From: Nothopassalora personata
Taxonomy: Eukaryota; Ascomycota; Dothideomycetes; Mycosphaerellales; Mycosphaerellaceae
Reading direction: 5' to 3'
Assembly: GCA_033816765.1 (NCBI GenBank)
Contig: CM066289.1
Coordinates: forward strand, 2,914,001-2,978,000
DNA: 64,000 nucleotides
Shown here: positions 1 through 11,034 of the stretch, in pieces
Numbering within the stretch: the first letter of the stretch is position 1
How the letters are laid out: each line of letters begins with the position of its first letter
Notes under the pieces: generated by a model
The model's database searches: none
Told to the model about the DNA's origin: nothing
The model's input: only the letters and a program-made list of their open reading frames with translations
Translations under genes and position numbers: made by a program

Positions 1-341
1 CACTCTGGCCCCATTGGCAGAAGCCCGGGCGACATCGGGTGACCTGTAAGGACTCATGGCTGCGAGCTTGGATAGCCATAGAAGGCTTCGGTAGCAAAGC
101 CTGTGACGTGACGTTTTAACAAAGTCATTCCCCTCTTCCAACACTGTCTTCTTTTGTTTCTCATCCTTGGGGAGACCATCACCATATCTGTAACCCCAGT
201 ACAGGCATTGAAACCCTCCATACCAGTAACCCCATCAGAGTATCTTGCACACTGGCGGAACGTTTAAGACAGATCGCGGCTCAGATCTCCTCCCAAATCT
301 CTTCCGTCTTCCCTCCAGCCTCCACAGATCCAGTCGCAGCC
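1..341 (+). promoter_or_regulatory. Upstream region and 5' leader of isocitrate lyase gene
   Basis: No coding frame is supported here. The last 60 bases before the ATG at 342 are pyrimidine-rich (TCTCCTCCC, TCTTCCGTCTTCCCTCC), typical of filamentous-fungal leaders and transcription start regions. No carbon-source regulatory site could be assigned with confidence. Confidence 0.4.
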
Positions 342-1958
342 ATGGGTAGCGCAGACGCCTCGGAGCAGTCACAGTTCGAGCAAGAGGTCAAGGACCTGAA
401 GCAGTGGTGGACAGACTCAAGATGGCGCTACACTCGTCGCCCCTACACCGCTGAGCAAATTGTCTCAAAGCGTGGCACGATCAAGATTGAGTACCCAAGC
501 AACCAATTGGCAAAAAAGCTCTGGAGCATTGTTGAGCAGCGCTTCCAGAACAAGGATGTCAGCTTCACGTACGGCTGTCTCGATCCAGTCATGGTCACAC
601 AGATGGCCAAGTATTTGGACACTGTCTACGTTTCTGGATGGCAATCGTCTAGCACTGCCTCGACATCGAACGAGCCAGGTCCAGATCTTGCGGATTACCC
701 ATACACTACCGTTCCAAACAAGGTCGAGCATCTCTTCATGGCCCAGCTATTCCACGACCGCAAGCAGCGCGAGGAGCGTCTTGGCAAGGCACCCGCAGAC
801 CGTGCGAACGCTGCCAACACCGACTTCCTCCGCCCAATCATCGCGGATGCCGATACTGGACACGGCGGTCTGACTGCTGTGATGAAGCTGACAAAGCTCT
901 TCGTCGAGAAGGGTGCCGCCGGTATTCACATCGAGGATCAAATGCCCGGCACAAAGAAGTGTGGCCACATGGCAGGAAAGGTCCTCGTCCCAGTCGGCGA
1001 GCACATCAACCGTCTCGTAGCCATCCGTGCACAGGCCGACATCATGGGCGTAGACCTCCTCGCTGTAGCCCGCACTGACTCCGAAGCCGCCACCCTCATT
1101 ACCAGCACTATCGACCCTCGCGACCACCCTTACATTCAGGGCTCTACTAACCCGGCTCTTCAGCCTCTCAACGACCTGATGCTCGCCGCTGAGGCCGCAG
1201 GTAAATACGGCCCAGAACTCCAAGCCGTAGAAGACGCCTGGAACGCTCAGGCCGGCCTCAAGCTCTTCCACGAGGCCGTCGCAGACACCATCAATGCCGG
1301 CGTCCACGTCAACAAGCAAGGCCTCATCGACGAGTTCAACAAGCAAGCCAAGGGCAAATCCAACTCCGAGGCCCGCGCCATCGCCAAGGGCCTGACTGGT
1401 GTTGACGTGCACTTCGACTGGGATGCCCCACGAACCCGTGAAGGCTACTACCGCTACCAGGGCGGCTGCCAATGCGCGGTCATGCGTGCCTGTGCCTATG
1501 CTCCATACGCCGACATGATCTGGATGGAGTCAAAGCTCCCCGACTTTTCCCAAGCCCAAGAATTCGCCGACGGCGTGCACGCCGTCTGGCCAGAGCAGAA
1601 GCTCGCCTACAACTTGTCCCCATCCTTCAACTGGAAGACTGCCATGAAAGCCGAGGACCAGCAGACTTACATCGCTCGTCTAGGCAAGCTGGGTTACTGC
1701 TGGCAATTCATTACGCTGGCGGGTCTGCACAGCACTGCGCTGATTTCGGATCGCTTTGCGAAGAATTTTGCGGCTAAGGGTATGAGGGCTTATGGTGAGA
1801 TTGTGCAGGAGCCGGAGATGGAGGAGGGGTGTGAGGTTGTGACGCATCAGAAGTGGAGTGGTGCGAATTACGTTGATGGGTTGTTGCAGATGGTGCAGGG
1901 CGGAATTAGCAGCACGAGCGCTATGGGTAAGGGTGTGACGGAGGATCAGTTTCATTGA
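342..1958 (+). CDS. ICL1: Isocitrate lyase (glyoxylate cycle)
   Basis: Cleaves isocitrate to glyoxylate and succinate, the first step of the glyoxylate bypass needed for growth on acetate or fatty acids. The intronless frame gives 538 residues, the usual length of fungal isocitrate lyases. It shows the family active-site signature KKCGH at residues 205-209, the upstream DADTGHGG metal-binding stretch, and a C-terminal block ending GVTEDQFH. The last residues do not look like an SKL-type peroxisomal signal, so location (cytosol or glyoxysome) is not decided by the sequence. The start is the first ATG after a pyrimidine-rich leader and gives the expected N-terminus. Fungal homologues are usually induced by C2 carbon sources; no such site was identified here. 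Very secure call. Confidence 0.97.
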   Translation: MGSADASEQSQFEQEVKDLKQWWTDSRWRYTRRPYTAEQIVSKRGTIKIEYPSNQLAKKLWSIVEQRFQNKDVSFTYGCLDPVMVTQMAKYLDTVYVSGWQSSSTASTSNEPGPDLADYPYTTVPNKVEHLFMAQLFHDRKQREERLGKAPADRANAANTDFLRPIIADADTGHGGLTAVMKLTKLFVEKGAAGIHIEDQMPGTKKCGHMAGKVLVPVGEHINRLVAIRAQADIMGVDLLAVARTDSEAATLITSTIDPRDHPYIQGSTNPALQPLNDLMLAAEAAGKYGPELQAVEDAWNAQAGLKLFHEAVADTINAGVHVNKQGLIDEFNKQAKGKSNSEARAIAKGLTGVDVHFDWDAPRTREGYYRYQGGCQCAVMRACAYAPYADMIWMESKLPDFSQAQEFADGVHAVWPEQKLAYNLSPSFNWKTAMKAEDQQTYIARLGKLGYCWQFITLAGLHSTALISDRFAKNFAAKGMRAYGEIVQEPEMEEGCEVVTHQKWSGANYVDGLLQMVQGGISSTSAMGKGVTEDQFH

Positions 1959-3668
1959 AAGAGGAGATGGATGGATGGATGAGGTTTTGTTGATGTTGTC
2001 GTTGCATTTGTGTGGATAACTTGGACTGGGTAACAATGAATGTGAATGTGGTGAGCAGGGCCTAGTTCATCGAGTCAGATCGACGAACCATCGGGAGACC
2101 GAAGACTAGCAACGCACGGGCTTCGACATAGCATAGGAAAAGTTACGATGACAACGAAACTACAAATACGCCCCCCCCCCCCTCACCTCCTCCCCATCGA
2201 CTGATCAAATCAAGATACAATCCACCAGCCCTATCTCCACCCTCACAGCCAACGGACAACGAAAGGAAATTCAGACGACAACCCCACAGACAGACCCTCC
2301 GCCACCAACCAAAACCAACTCACAACACAATCCAACCTTCTGACGCCCTCCCCCCCCCTCGCCCACTCTCTTCTTCTCAGCCTGCTTCTGCCCACTGCAA
2401 AAAGTCTCTCAGCACAACCATCTTCCCACCGCATTCCCGACTCTTCGACTCTCTCCTCGTCCACATGTCTGGGCCTAAAAGAGTCAGCCATACATGGAAA
2501 CGCTGCAGGATCGTTCCGAGGGGGTTGCACGAGATACTGCCTGTGGCTGCCGGTGCTGCAGGGACCTTGGATCTCGCCTGCGATGCATGAAGTCATACTC
2601 ATCGGCTGCTGTATGAGTTTCACTGTCACTGGGTATGATGATACTACAGTCTCCTTGTGGGGTCACGACGGCTGCCATCCATCTGTGGCAATTTGCGTTC
2701 CGGAGCTGGGGAAGGCTGTGTTAACTTTGGTACATGACGTTGAAAGTCGAGGAGAAGACGGTTTGGTTAGTGAGCGGTGTTGAGAAGGGGAGTATGAATT
2801 AAGGTAGATTTTCTCACTGAGCTGCCAGTAGGTGAGATGGAGCAACGAGAAGATCACACGAGCGGGAAAATTGATGACCACCAAGTATTCAACGCAGCCG
2901 TACTGGGTGGGAAGCATCGGTTGAAGGGCTGAGCCCACCGAACGTGCACCCAAGGTTGACGCCCTCGCCCAGCGGCCGCCACGAGTCTGATCACCACACA
3001 TGCTCGGGCAGTGCCTCTCTACAGCATCCGAGAATAACGTCAAGAGGTTTGGTGTCTACCTATCGTTATTGTGTTCAAGCTCGTCTACATCGTAAGCATT
3101 TTACTTTTGTCTGCCTTGTCTCACTATCTAGCACTCATCCTCAAGACCTAGTGGCCGTCCACGGTCCATAGAGTGGCCTCAGGTCAACCTCAGCCACGGC
3201 GACCTCTTTTACATCGCCTTCAACTAGGCAGCAATAATGCGCTCAATCCAGCGAGCTGCATATGGGTGAGGTGATCATTTGACAGGGTACAGAGCCTCTA
3301 GTCCTGTCAGCAACCACTGTAAGGAGTTTGTTCTGAAACGTCATATGAAGTATCATCATTCTGCATGCGAAGCTACCCGCAGTCGCCATACCGCATCAGC
3401 ATGCCCAACGCCCTATCTAGCCGTGTGATACGCCAGAAGACCATATACCGCGCGTCTCGTGTGCAGACGATCCTTACGCCGTGGTTCGAACCATGCCTTC
3501 TTCTCCTGATTAAACGTCATTGCCTGCAATGCGACTCCAAGCACAAACTCCTGGGGGTATATCTTGTGAATCTTGGTAAGTGAAATATCCATCATGGTTC
3601 CATTCGTGGCATGGTTGTGTCTGTTCTGGATGTCTTTGTGGTAATTCCAGACCTGTAGCACTACCGCA
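1959..3668. other. Intergenic region of 1.7 kb without a supported gene
   Basis: Lies between the 3' ends of two convergent genes (isocitrate lyase and the FHA protein). It begins with the 3' UTR of isocitrate lyase, holds a run of 12 C (2171-2182) followed by C-rich sequence, and only short open frames without family features. Nothing recognisable was found. A non-coding RNA or a short spliced gene cannot be excluded. Confidence 0.4.
2171..2182 (+). repeat. Poly-C homopolymer tract
   Basis: Twelve consecutive C residues, followed by a long C-rich, T/A-interrupted stretch to about 2400. One of three C homopolymers of 12 or more in the window. Confidence 0.9.
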
Positions 3669-5888
3669 TCAACCCAGAAAGTCGATCAGGGACTGTGCAT
3701 ATGGGCTGCTCAAGAATGCGACGGTGGCAGCACCACCAAATGCGGCAGCAGTGGCGTACTGTGCGGCTGTTGTCGCGACACGTCGCATAACGCTACGTGA
3801 CTTGGTTATTCGCGCAGGTGTCCGAACGACGGAACCATTGTCTGTGACCTCCTGCTTTGATTTCTTGATTGGCTGCTGTGGTGACTCTATGACCACGGCA
3901 CCCTCCATTTCGCTCGCCTTCCGCTTCGTATTGCCTGGAGAGTCAACGTTGGTGGCGTTCTCGATAGCAGCAGCAACCATGTTCTTGGCCTCCTCGATCA
4001 TCGCGGAAGCCTCATCGACGACCATGGGCGCAGGATCTGTTGCATCGTCAACGATGTCGGTGATAGCGATCTTTCCTGAAGTCTTGGTAGGCGAGGTTTC
4101 TGTCAAGGGCTGGGTCTGCATGAACGGGGTTGTGTAGGTCTGTGCGCGGTAGTGATCGAAGCTGACTGGAATCGCCAAGCCTGGAGACTGCTGAGGAGGA
4201 TCAAACATGGGCGGACCCGGGAATGGTGCGCCGAACGGAGCCTGTGCACCGTACGGGTTAAAGTAAGGAGTCATGTTGAGAGAGCCGTCGTAAGGTGTAG
4301 TGGTAGGCTGTACATCCCAGCGACTGCTGTTGGAGAAGTCAGTAGCCGGCATTTCGCACGTTGATCCATATCCGGGAAAGCCATACACATAAGCAGATGT
4401 TGGCGGCATCGAAGCACTCGCGAGTGGTGCAGATGCCGACGCGGTAGTCGCTGATTGAGAGCTCCGTACTGGATCGTACTGCGCCTTAGGCTTTGGCTGC
4501 TCAAGGACCGAGTGAATCGTCGACGTCTTGGAAGACTGCTGCAACTGCGGTGGATCCTGCGGCTCTGGTGAGTCTTGTTGCACATGGGCGCTCGAGTACA
4601 CCTCGGATGGCTCGTCGAAGTCGGACTCTGGCTCAGAACCATACTCGTTGATGTCAGAAGCAGCACTGTCAGACTGTCCGTCAGCATCGTCGATACTGTT
4701 ATAGCCGTACTCGAAAATCTCTTCCTCTGAGTCTTCTGCCTCTTGATCATCGTCGTGCCCGTCTCCTTCCACGTCAGAAGTAGCGCCATCCCGTCCTGCG
4801 AGGGTCTGACAGAGGCCGGTGTTGTGCGTACGCTCACTCTCGACGTCATCGTTGTCGCTGTCAGGCAGTACGATGTCCTGGTCGTTGAGGTCATTTGCGT
4901 CGATGGACGCTACATCAGCCACTGCTTCAGCTGGAACTGATTCAGGGACGAGCAGTTCAGCGTCTTCATCGTATGTCTCTTGAATGACAATCGACTCATT
5001 ATTCATCTTGCCGGCTGGCGACATGACGCCTAGCTCGTCGTCTTGCGACAGGTCGACGATGCTTGCACCATCAGCGCCCTCAAGGCGGCTAGGTGCCTCC
5101 TGGAAATCGCTCTTGTGCTTTGGCTGTTCGGGCGTGGTCTTGGCGGAAGATTGCTGGTTGTTGTAGTCGTAGATCGACTCGAGGTCGACGTCGCTGTCAT
5201 ATTCCGACGCCTCCTGATCTGGCGAATCTGGAACCTGGTAGCCGCGGTTCATATTGGGTGACGGGGTTCTTGGGTGGTAGAAGTGATCGGTTTCGAGGCG
5301 CTTGAAGGTGAGCGAGACGCCTTCGTGGGCATCTAAAAGGTAGGCGTTAGCTAAGCGGAGTTTGTCATGCGCTGGACCCACTGTGTCGGGATCACACTGA
5401 CCATCACCTCTGGTAATCTTCTCGCCCAGCTCAATCACGTCGCCCGTGTGGAGCTCGAATGGGGCGCCGTTCTCGATCTTTCGGCCGTTCACTGTTGTGC
5501 CGTGCAGACTGCCCTTGTCGGTTATGGTGACCCGAGGGCGGGTCTCGTGCCAAGGTGAGGTCATTGATAGCTCAGCGTGGTCGCGGGACACTACTGCGCA
5601 GTCGAACAGAGCGTTTGTGGGTGAGGCGTACAGGCCCTTGAAGCCCGACCTGGACGAGCGCCCGATCTGAATGCTCTTGCCTGCGGTAATGTCGATGACG
5701 CGGCGGTCGGAGGTATTGTTGCAAGACAGTGAGACGGTCACGCCTGCAGCCGGGTGAGTGATGCTCGAGGCAGTTATCGAGTGACAGGACTCACTGTATG
5801 CGTTGGGACGCGGGCGGGAAGTCGCAGCGGTTGCAGACGAGTGTGCCATGTTGTTTGCTGCCACGAAGTTGTTGGACAAGCGGAACAT
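3669..5888 (-). CDS. FHA-domain protein with acidic disordered middle and hydrophobic C-terminal tail
   Basis: Predicted 739 residues from the ATG at 5888; the frame stays open to 6149, but the extra 87 residues look like translated 5' leader. An FHA (phosphothreonine-binding) domain lies at about residues 40-150, shown by IQIGRS, VVSRDHAEL and GSLHGTTVNG in the usual order. The middle is long, rich in D/E/S and probably disordered. A P/Q/Y-rich stretch follows, then a basic segment (KRKASEME, KKSKQE) and finally an Ala-rich hydrophobic segment near the C-terminus that could be a tail anchor. FHA proteins read phospho-Thr in kinase signalling, DNA damage and STRIPAK-type complexes; FHA plus tail anchor recalls SLMAP-like proteins, but I see no clear coiled coil, so that is only a possibility. 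Function not assigned. Confidence 0.85.
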   Translation of the reverse strand: MFRLSNNFVAANNMAHSSATAATSRPRPNAYSESCHSITASSITHPAAGVTVSLSCNNTSDRRVIDITAGKSIQIGRSSRSGFKGLYASPTNALFDCAVVSRDHAELSMTSPWHETRPRVTITDKGSLHGTTVNGRKIENGAPFELHTGDVIELGEKITRGDGQCDPDTVGPAHDKLRLANAYLLDAHEGVSLTFKRLETDHFYHPRTPSPNMNRGYQVPDSPDQEASEYDSDVDLESIYDYNNQQSSAKTTPEQPKHKSDFQEAPSRLEGADGASIVDLSQDDELGVMSPAGKMNNESIVIQETYDEDAELLVPESVPAEAVADVASIDANDLNDQDIVLPDSDNDDVESERTHNTGLCQTLAGRDGATSDVEGDGHDDDQEAEDSEEEIFEYGYNSIDDADGQSDSAASDINEYGSEPESDFDEPSEVYSSAHVQQDSPEPQDPPQLQQSSKTSTIHSVLEQPKPKAQYDPVRSSQSATTASASAPLASASMPPTSAYVYGFPGYGSTCEMPATDFSNSSRWDVQPTTTPYDGSLNMTPYFNPYGAQAPFGAPFPGPPMFDPPQQSPGLAIPVSFDHYRAQTYTTPFMQTQPLTETSPTKTSGKIAITDIVDDATDPAPMVVDEASAMIEEAKNMVAAAIENATNVDSPGNTKRKASEMEGAVVIESPQQPIKKSKQEVTDNGSVVRTPARITKSRSVMRRVATTAAQYATAAAFGGAATVAFLSSPYAQSLIDFLG

Positions 5889-6567
5889 GGCAGTCGGTCG
5901 TGCAAGGCTGGCGCTCCTACGAGGGTGGGTGGTGGGTCGGCGATCAGGAGAAGGGACTCGTTCGCAGAGGCCTATCTGGTGGTTGTAGAAGAGAGAGTGG
6001 GGGAAGGAAGAGTGTGAGTGAGTGCAAGAAGGAGATTCCGAGAGGGTGGTTGGCTTTAGTCGGCGCTGTGGTGGCAGGTGTCGCGATGGAGCAGCTGCGA
6101 CTTGGTGAAGAAGAGGGGTCAGCAAGCTCCAGTGAAGTTGCCTGAACACTGTTCACATTCACTTGTGTTCCCCAACAGGCAGGCTGCCAGCCTGATGAGA
6201 CGAGTCAACGCCAACTAGATCTTGATGCGTTGAAGCGGCATTCACCACAATACCGAAGTCAAAAAGAGGTAAGGAGTTTACCTTAATCCCTCTTCACAAG
6301 GCAGAAGCGCATGAGCTGTCGCCAATCCTTGCACGCGATAAGAGAGGACACTAGACGCTAGACTAGTCCTAGCGGCCCGGTCACTGCCGACGCCGACGCA
6401 CCCCACCTCGTAGTGCATGAGAAAAGTCGAGTTTACAGATGGTGAACATATGGTGACTGTAGAAGAGGTCAGGACTCATTCACGCCAACACCCCCCCCCC
6501 CCCCCCCACACACACACCCACACCCACAAAATGACCCTACGGTGACCATACGCCCCCGCCCGTCGAC
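5889..6567. promoter_or_regulatory. Divergent promoter between FHA gene and RPC160
   Basis: About 680 bases separate the two start codons and should hold both promoters. The side close to RPC160 carries a run of 17 C (6491-6507) running into CA repeats up to about 6529, ending some 40 bases before the ATG. The part at 5889-6149 is open in the FHA frame but looks like untranslated leader. Confidence 0.5.
6491..6529 (+). repeat. Poly-C tract followed by CA-rich repeat
   Basis: Seventeen consecutive C residues run into alternating CA and CACCCA units. It sits 38-77 bases upstream of the RPC160 start codon, so it lies in the core promoter or 5' leader. Homopolymer length here may be polymorphic. 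Confidence 0.9.
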
Positions 6568-9500
6568 ATGGAACAGACGGAGAACCTCACCACCAAACAG
6601 CAGGTGGTGGACACAGTCCCCAAACGAATCAAGTCCTTGCAGTTTGGTCTGCTCAGTCCACCCGATGTCGTAGCTCAGTCGGTCGTCGCGGTCAAGGATC
6701 GCAACCTGTACGACATCTCAGACCGACCTGGAGGCGCCCGCACCATCACGAGCCACGGACCTCTCGACCCGCGACTCGGCACATCCTCGAAGAACGGAAC
6801 GTGCTCCACCTGCCAACAGGGACTGAAGGAATGCAACGGCCACTTTGGACATGTGAAGCTCGCCCTTCCATGCTTCCACTATGGCTACCTGAAGAGAATC
6901 ATCGAGGCGCTGAACTGCGTGTGCAAGGACTGCAGTAAGGTGCTGCTGCCGGAGAAGGACAAGAGAGTGTATCTGAAGCAGTTGAGGCGGCCGGGCCTTG
7001 ATGGCTTGAGGAAGGATGTCATCATCAAGAAGATATCTGGGGAATGTCGGAAGGTCAAGATCTGCCCGCACTGCTCGTCTTATAATGGGCCGGTCAGGAA
7101 AGTGGCAGGACACCCGATCAAAATGTTCCACAACAAGTATGCCATCTACACGAACTCCAATGCCAAGGGCAAGCAGAAACCACCGGATATGCAGGCATTC
7201 GAAAGGACCTTCGAGGAGGCAAGCAAGGCCATTCTGGACGTGGAACGTCACATGAAGCGTGCGGCAGACGATCTTACCCCACTGCGAGTACTGAACATCT
7301 TGAAGAAGATTCAAAACGTGGATGTCGAGCTTCTAGGCATGGATCCTCACAGTGGTGGCAGACCGGAGTACATGATCTGGACACACATCCCAGCGCCTCC
7401 GGTCGCCATTCGACCATCCGTTGCGCAAGAGACAGCCAGCACCGAGGACGACATCACGAACAAGCTTGGCGACATTATTCAGATAAACGCCTTGATGATT
7501 GCGGCTCTGTCGGCTGGTCAACCTCTGGCCAAAGTCATGGAGTTGTGGGAGTTCATGCAGGTCCAGATCGCCATGTACATCGACGGCAATCTCCCAGGCC
7601 TTGGCAGAGATAGTGCCTATGGAAAAGCTATGCGCGGTTTCTGTCAACGTCTCAAGGGTAAGCAAGGTCGATTTCGGGGCAACCTTTCTGGTAAACGTGT
7701 GGATTTTTCTGGACGAACCGTCATCTCTCCTGACCCTAATCTGGCCATCGATGAGGTTGCGGTGCCGCAGAGAGTGGCTGTCAATATGACTTATCCGGAA
7801 CGCGTAACCAAACACAACTTTGCAAAACTTAAGGAGTGCATTAAGAGAGGTGATAAAGTGCATCCCGGAGCCAACTACATCATCAAAGGCCGAGACAAGA
7901 GGAGGATCGTCCTCAGAATGGTCGGCTTGAAGGGCGATTTGCACAGAGTGGCAGAACAGCTTGAGATAGGCGATACAGTCGAGCGACATCTCGAGGATGG
8001 CGATATCGTGCTTTTCAACAGACAGCCTTCTCTACACAAACTGTCTATCCTATCACACAGAGCGAAGATTCGGCCGTGGAGGACATTTCGTCTGAATGAG
8101 TGTGTTTGCAATCCATACAACGCCGATTTCGACGGAGATGAAATGAATTTGCACGTACCACAGACGGAAGAAGCGCGCACTGAGGCCACAGAACTCATGG
8201 GGGTCAAGCACAATCTTGCGACACCAAAGAACGGCACGCCCATTATTGCCGCCATCCAAGATTTCATCACAGGCGCGTATCTCATTAGTCAGAAGGACCT
8301 GTTCTTCAGCAGGCGGCAGTTCACGCATGTCGTGAGCTTCATGTACAACGCCATGGAGGTCACTGACCCGTACACTGGCAAGAAATATCCGATCGAGATT
8401 CCGCCGCCTGCGATATGGAAGCCACAGACACTTTGGACTGGAAAGCAGATCTGGAATCTCCTGATGAAACCGCACAGGGACTATCCTGTCAACGTCAATC
8501 TAGAAGCCAAGCTGAAGCAATTCGCGCCACCCTCGCGGCCGGGAGATGCTGACGACATGGTGGATTCAGATTCTTACCTGGTCATCAGAAACAGCGAAAC
8601 GATGTGCGGCGCATTCGACAAGGCCACAATTGGTGATGGAAAGAAGACCAGTGTTTTCTATGTCATCATGCGAGATTTTGGTCCAGACTACGCTGCCGCG
8701 GCCATGACGAGACTTGCAAAGTTATCGGCACGATGGCTAGGCGAGCAAGGCTTTTCCATTGGTATCAGCGATGTCTATCCTAGTGACAAGCTGAATGCAA
8801 GGAAGCAGGAACTGATCAACAAAGCTTACAAGGCTTGTGACGAGGTCATCGACAAGTTCAAGAAAGGCAAACTCGAGCGCAGTCCCGGTTGTGACGAAGA
8901 ACAAACAATGGAGATAACACTTTCTGGTATTCTGAGTAAGGTCCGAGCGCAGTGTGCTGATGCATGTTTCGCGGAGCTCAGCAAGTTCAACTCTCCCATG
9001 ACCATGGCCAAGTGTGGTTCGAAGGGTTCGAATATAAACGTTTCTCAGATGGTGGCATCCGTGGGACAACAAATTATCGCAGGGCAGCGTGTGCTGGAAG
9101 GTTTCCAGGATCGCACTTTACCTCACTTCGCGAAGGCCAGCCGAGACCCACTGGCCAAGGGCTTCGTGGCAGACAGTTTCTTCAGCGGTCTGACACCTAC
9201 AGAGTTCATCTTCCACGCCATGTCCGGAAGAGAAGGTCTGGTCGATACCGCTGTCAAGACCGCCGAAACTGGCTACATGTCTCGTCGTTTGATGAAGAGT
9301 TTGGAAGATCTGAGTGCGCAGTACGATTTGACAGTGCGGAACTCATCTTCTGGTGTCGTACAGATGAAGTACGGAGACGACGGTCTTGATCCCGTGGACA
9401 TGGAAGGCAGCGCAAAGCCTGTCAACTTCGAGCGTACTTGGATGCACGCCATCACTAGCACCTGGGACAACAGTGAGCCGACGCTGACCCAGACCGAAAT

Positions 9501-11034
9501 CCTCAACCATGTCAACACGCTTTTAAACACTGAGCGAGACAAGCTGAGTCGTGTCAGTGAGGACGGGAAGAAACTGGAGTATACCTACGACTGGAACGAT
9601 GAGAAGAACCTGAAGCTGGTCGATCAGTCCGAATACAGCAGGACCTTTCTTGACGATATCACAAAGTTTATCCTGAAGCAGGCCGTTAAGATGACAACCA
9701 ACCAGGCCAAACTCGAAGGTAGCGCCAAGTTTTTCAAGATCTCTCAGTCTGCTCTCGACCGCTTCCTGCAGCTATGTCTGAGGAAGTACGAGAAGTCCAA
9801 GACTGAAGCCGGGCATGCTGTTGGTGCTGTCGGTGCCCATTCGATCGGTGAGCCTGGTACTCAGATGACGTTGAAGACTTTCCATTTCGCTGGTGTCGCT
9901 GGTATGTCCATCACACAGGGTGTCCCTCGTATCAAGGAGATCATCAACGCAAGCAAAGTCATCAGTACTCCTGTCATCAATTGCGCTCTCGACTCCAAAT
10001 ACGTCGATATGGCAGGTCGCTTTGTCAAAGCTCTCATCGAGAAGACCTACCTTGGTGACATTGTCGACTACGTTGAGGATGTCTGGCACAACAGAGGCTG
10101 CTATATCAACATGCGCGTCAATTGGGAACAGATCGAGAACCTTGGGCTTCGGATCTCCATGTGGCAGCTCGTGGATGCCATTGATCGCACGAAAGGTTTC
10201 AAAGCCATGGGTGCCTCGGCACAAGCGGTGGGTCACCACCACATTCGCGTTCATATCACTCCTCCAGATAGCGGATCCAGAGCCGCACGCCGCATTCCCG
10301 GCAAAGGCAAGTTGGACGCCGGCGACGGTTCAGAAGTCATGTTCATGCAACTCCACTCTTTGAAGCGACGTCTACCCTCCGTCGTCGTCAAAGGCTATCC
10401 CGACGCAACTCGTGCCATCATCAAAAAGGATGATAAGAAGGACCACACCGGGCAGGAACCAATTTCAGTGCTTGTCGAAGGCTATGGTCTTAAAGCCTGC
10501 ATGACCACGGAAGGTGTTAACGGTTACCTCACCAAGTCCAACAACGTCATGGAGATGCGTGATGTGCTCGGAATCGAGGCCGCTCGTAAGACTATCATCG
10601 ATGAAATCTCTTCGGTCATGGGAGGCATGGACATCGATCCTCGACATATGCAACTTCTTGCCGACGTGATGACCTACAAGGGCGAAGTCTTGGGTATCAC
10701 ACGTTTCGGTCTGGCCAAGATGCGTGACTCCGTTCTCCAACTCGCATCCTTCGAGAAGACACCAGACCACCTCTTCGAAGCTGCCGCGAAAATGAAGAAG
10801 GACGACATCGAGGGTGTGTCCGAGTCTATCATCATGGGCCAGAGCATGGGAGTCGGTACAGGCGCCATGAAGGTCGTACGTCCACTCAACATTGACGGAG
10901 TTGAGAATAACGTTGACCTGAAGGACTTCAAGGTGATCTCCAAGGGTGAGATCACAGCGAGAAAAGACCGACTGAAGCAGAGACGAAGTGGTTTCGGCAT
11001 AAAGTTGACGAATGGGCATGTTGTCGCGGCTTAG
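6568..11034 (+). CDS. RPC160: DNA-directed RNA polymerase III largest subunit
   Basis: Catalytic subunit of RNA polymerase III, which makes tRNA, 5S rRNA and other small RNAs in the nucleus. The uninterrupted frame gives 1488 residues. The N-terminus PKRIKSLQFGLLSPPDVVAQS and the following zinc region (CSTC, then CNGHFGH and PCFHYGY) match the Pol III rather than Pol II form, and there are no C-terminal heptad repeats. The catalytic Mg-binding motif NADFDGDEMN is at residues 518-527, with RQPSLHK just before it. The bridge-helix and trigger-loop region appears as SGREGLVDTAVKTAETGY and GEPGTQMTLKTFHFAGV. The start gives the expected short N-terminal extension. Very secure. Confidence 0.97.
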   Translation: MEQTENLTTKQQVVDTVPKRIKSLQFGLLSPPDVVAQSVVAVKDRNLYDISDRPGGARTITSHGPLDPRLGTSSKNGTCSTCQQGLKECNGHFGHVKLALPCFHYGYLKRIIEALNCVCKDCSKVLLPEKDKRVYLKQLRRPGLDGLRKDVIIKKISGECRKVKICPHCSSYNGPVRKVAGHPIKMFHNKYAIYTNSNAKGKQKPPDMQAFERTFEEASKAILDVERHMKRAADDLTPLRVLNILKKIQNVDVELLGMDPHSGGRPEYMIWTHIPAPPVAIRPSVAQETASTEDDITNKLGDIIQINALMIAALSAGQPLAKVMELWEFMQVQIAMYIDGNLPGLGRDSAYGKAMRGFCQRLKGKQGRFRGNLSGKRVDFSGRTVISPDPNLAIDEVAVPQRVAVNMTYPERVTKHNFAKLKECIKRGDKVHPGANYIIKGRDKRRIVLRMVGLKGDLHRVAEQLEIGDTVERHLEDGDIVLFNRQPSLHKLSILSHRAKIRPWRTFRLNECVCNPYNADFDGDEMNLHVPQTEEARTEATELMGVKHNLATPKNGTPIIAAIQDFITGAYLISQKDLFFSRRQFTHVVSFMYNAMEVTDPYTGKKYPIEIPPPAIWKPQTLWTGKQIWNLLMKPHRDYPVNVNLEAKLKQFAPPSRPGDADDMVDSDSYLVIRNSETMCGAFDKATIGDGKKTSVFYVIMRDFGPDYAAAAMTRLAKLSARWLGEQGFSIGISDVYPSDKLNARKQELINKAYKACDEVIDKFKKGKLERSPGCDEEQTMEITLSGILSKVRAQCADACFAELSKFNSPMTMAKCGSKGSNINVSQMVASVGQQIIAGQRVLEGFQDRTLPHFAKASRDPLAKGFVADSFFSGLTPTEFIFHAMSGREGLVDTAVKTAETGYMSRRLMKSLEDLSAQYDLTVRNSSSGVVQMKYGDDGLDPVDMEGSAKPVNFERTWMHAITSTWDNSEPTLTQTEILNHVNTLLNTERDKLSRVSEDGKKLEYTYDWNDEKNLKLVDQSEYSRTFLDDITKFILKQAVKMTTNQAKLEGSAKFFKISQSALDRFLQLCLRKYEKSKTEAGHAVGAVGAHSIGEPGTQMTLKTFHFAGVAGMSITQGVPRIKEIINASKVISTPVINCALDSKYVDMAGRFVKALIEKTYLGDIVDYVEDVWHNRGCYINMRVNWEQIENLGLRISMWQLVDAIDRTKGFKAMGASAQAVGHHHIRVHITPPDSGSRAARRIPGKGKLDAGDGSEVMFMQLHSLKRRLPSVVVKGYPDATRAIIKKDDKKDHTGQEPISVLVEGYGLKACMTTEGVNGYLTKSNNVMEMRDVLGIEAARKTIIDEISSVMGGMDIDPRHMQLLADVMTYKGEVLGITRFGLAKMRDSVLQLASFEKTPDHLFEAAAKMKKDDIEGVSESIIMGQSMGVGTGAMKVVRPLNIDGVENNVDLKDFKVISKGEITARKDRLKQRRSGFGIKLTNGHVVAA

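Noticed and set aside
747..1472. 241-codon open frame opposite isocitrate lyase
   Set aside because: It is the antisense shadow of a high-GC, codon-biased conserved gene and shows no motif of its own.
3480..3500. GGTTCGAACCA, a perfect tRNA B-box-like motif
   Set aside because: No A-box, acceptor stem or cloverleaf could be formed on either strand around it. The motif is palindromic and can occur by chance. No other tRNA candidate was found.
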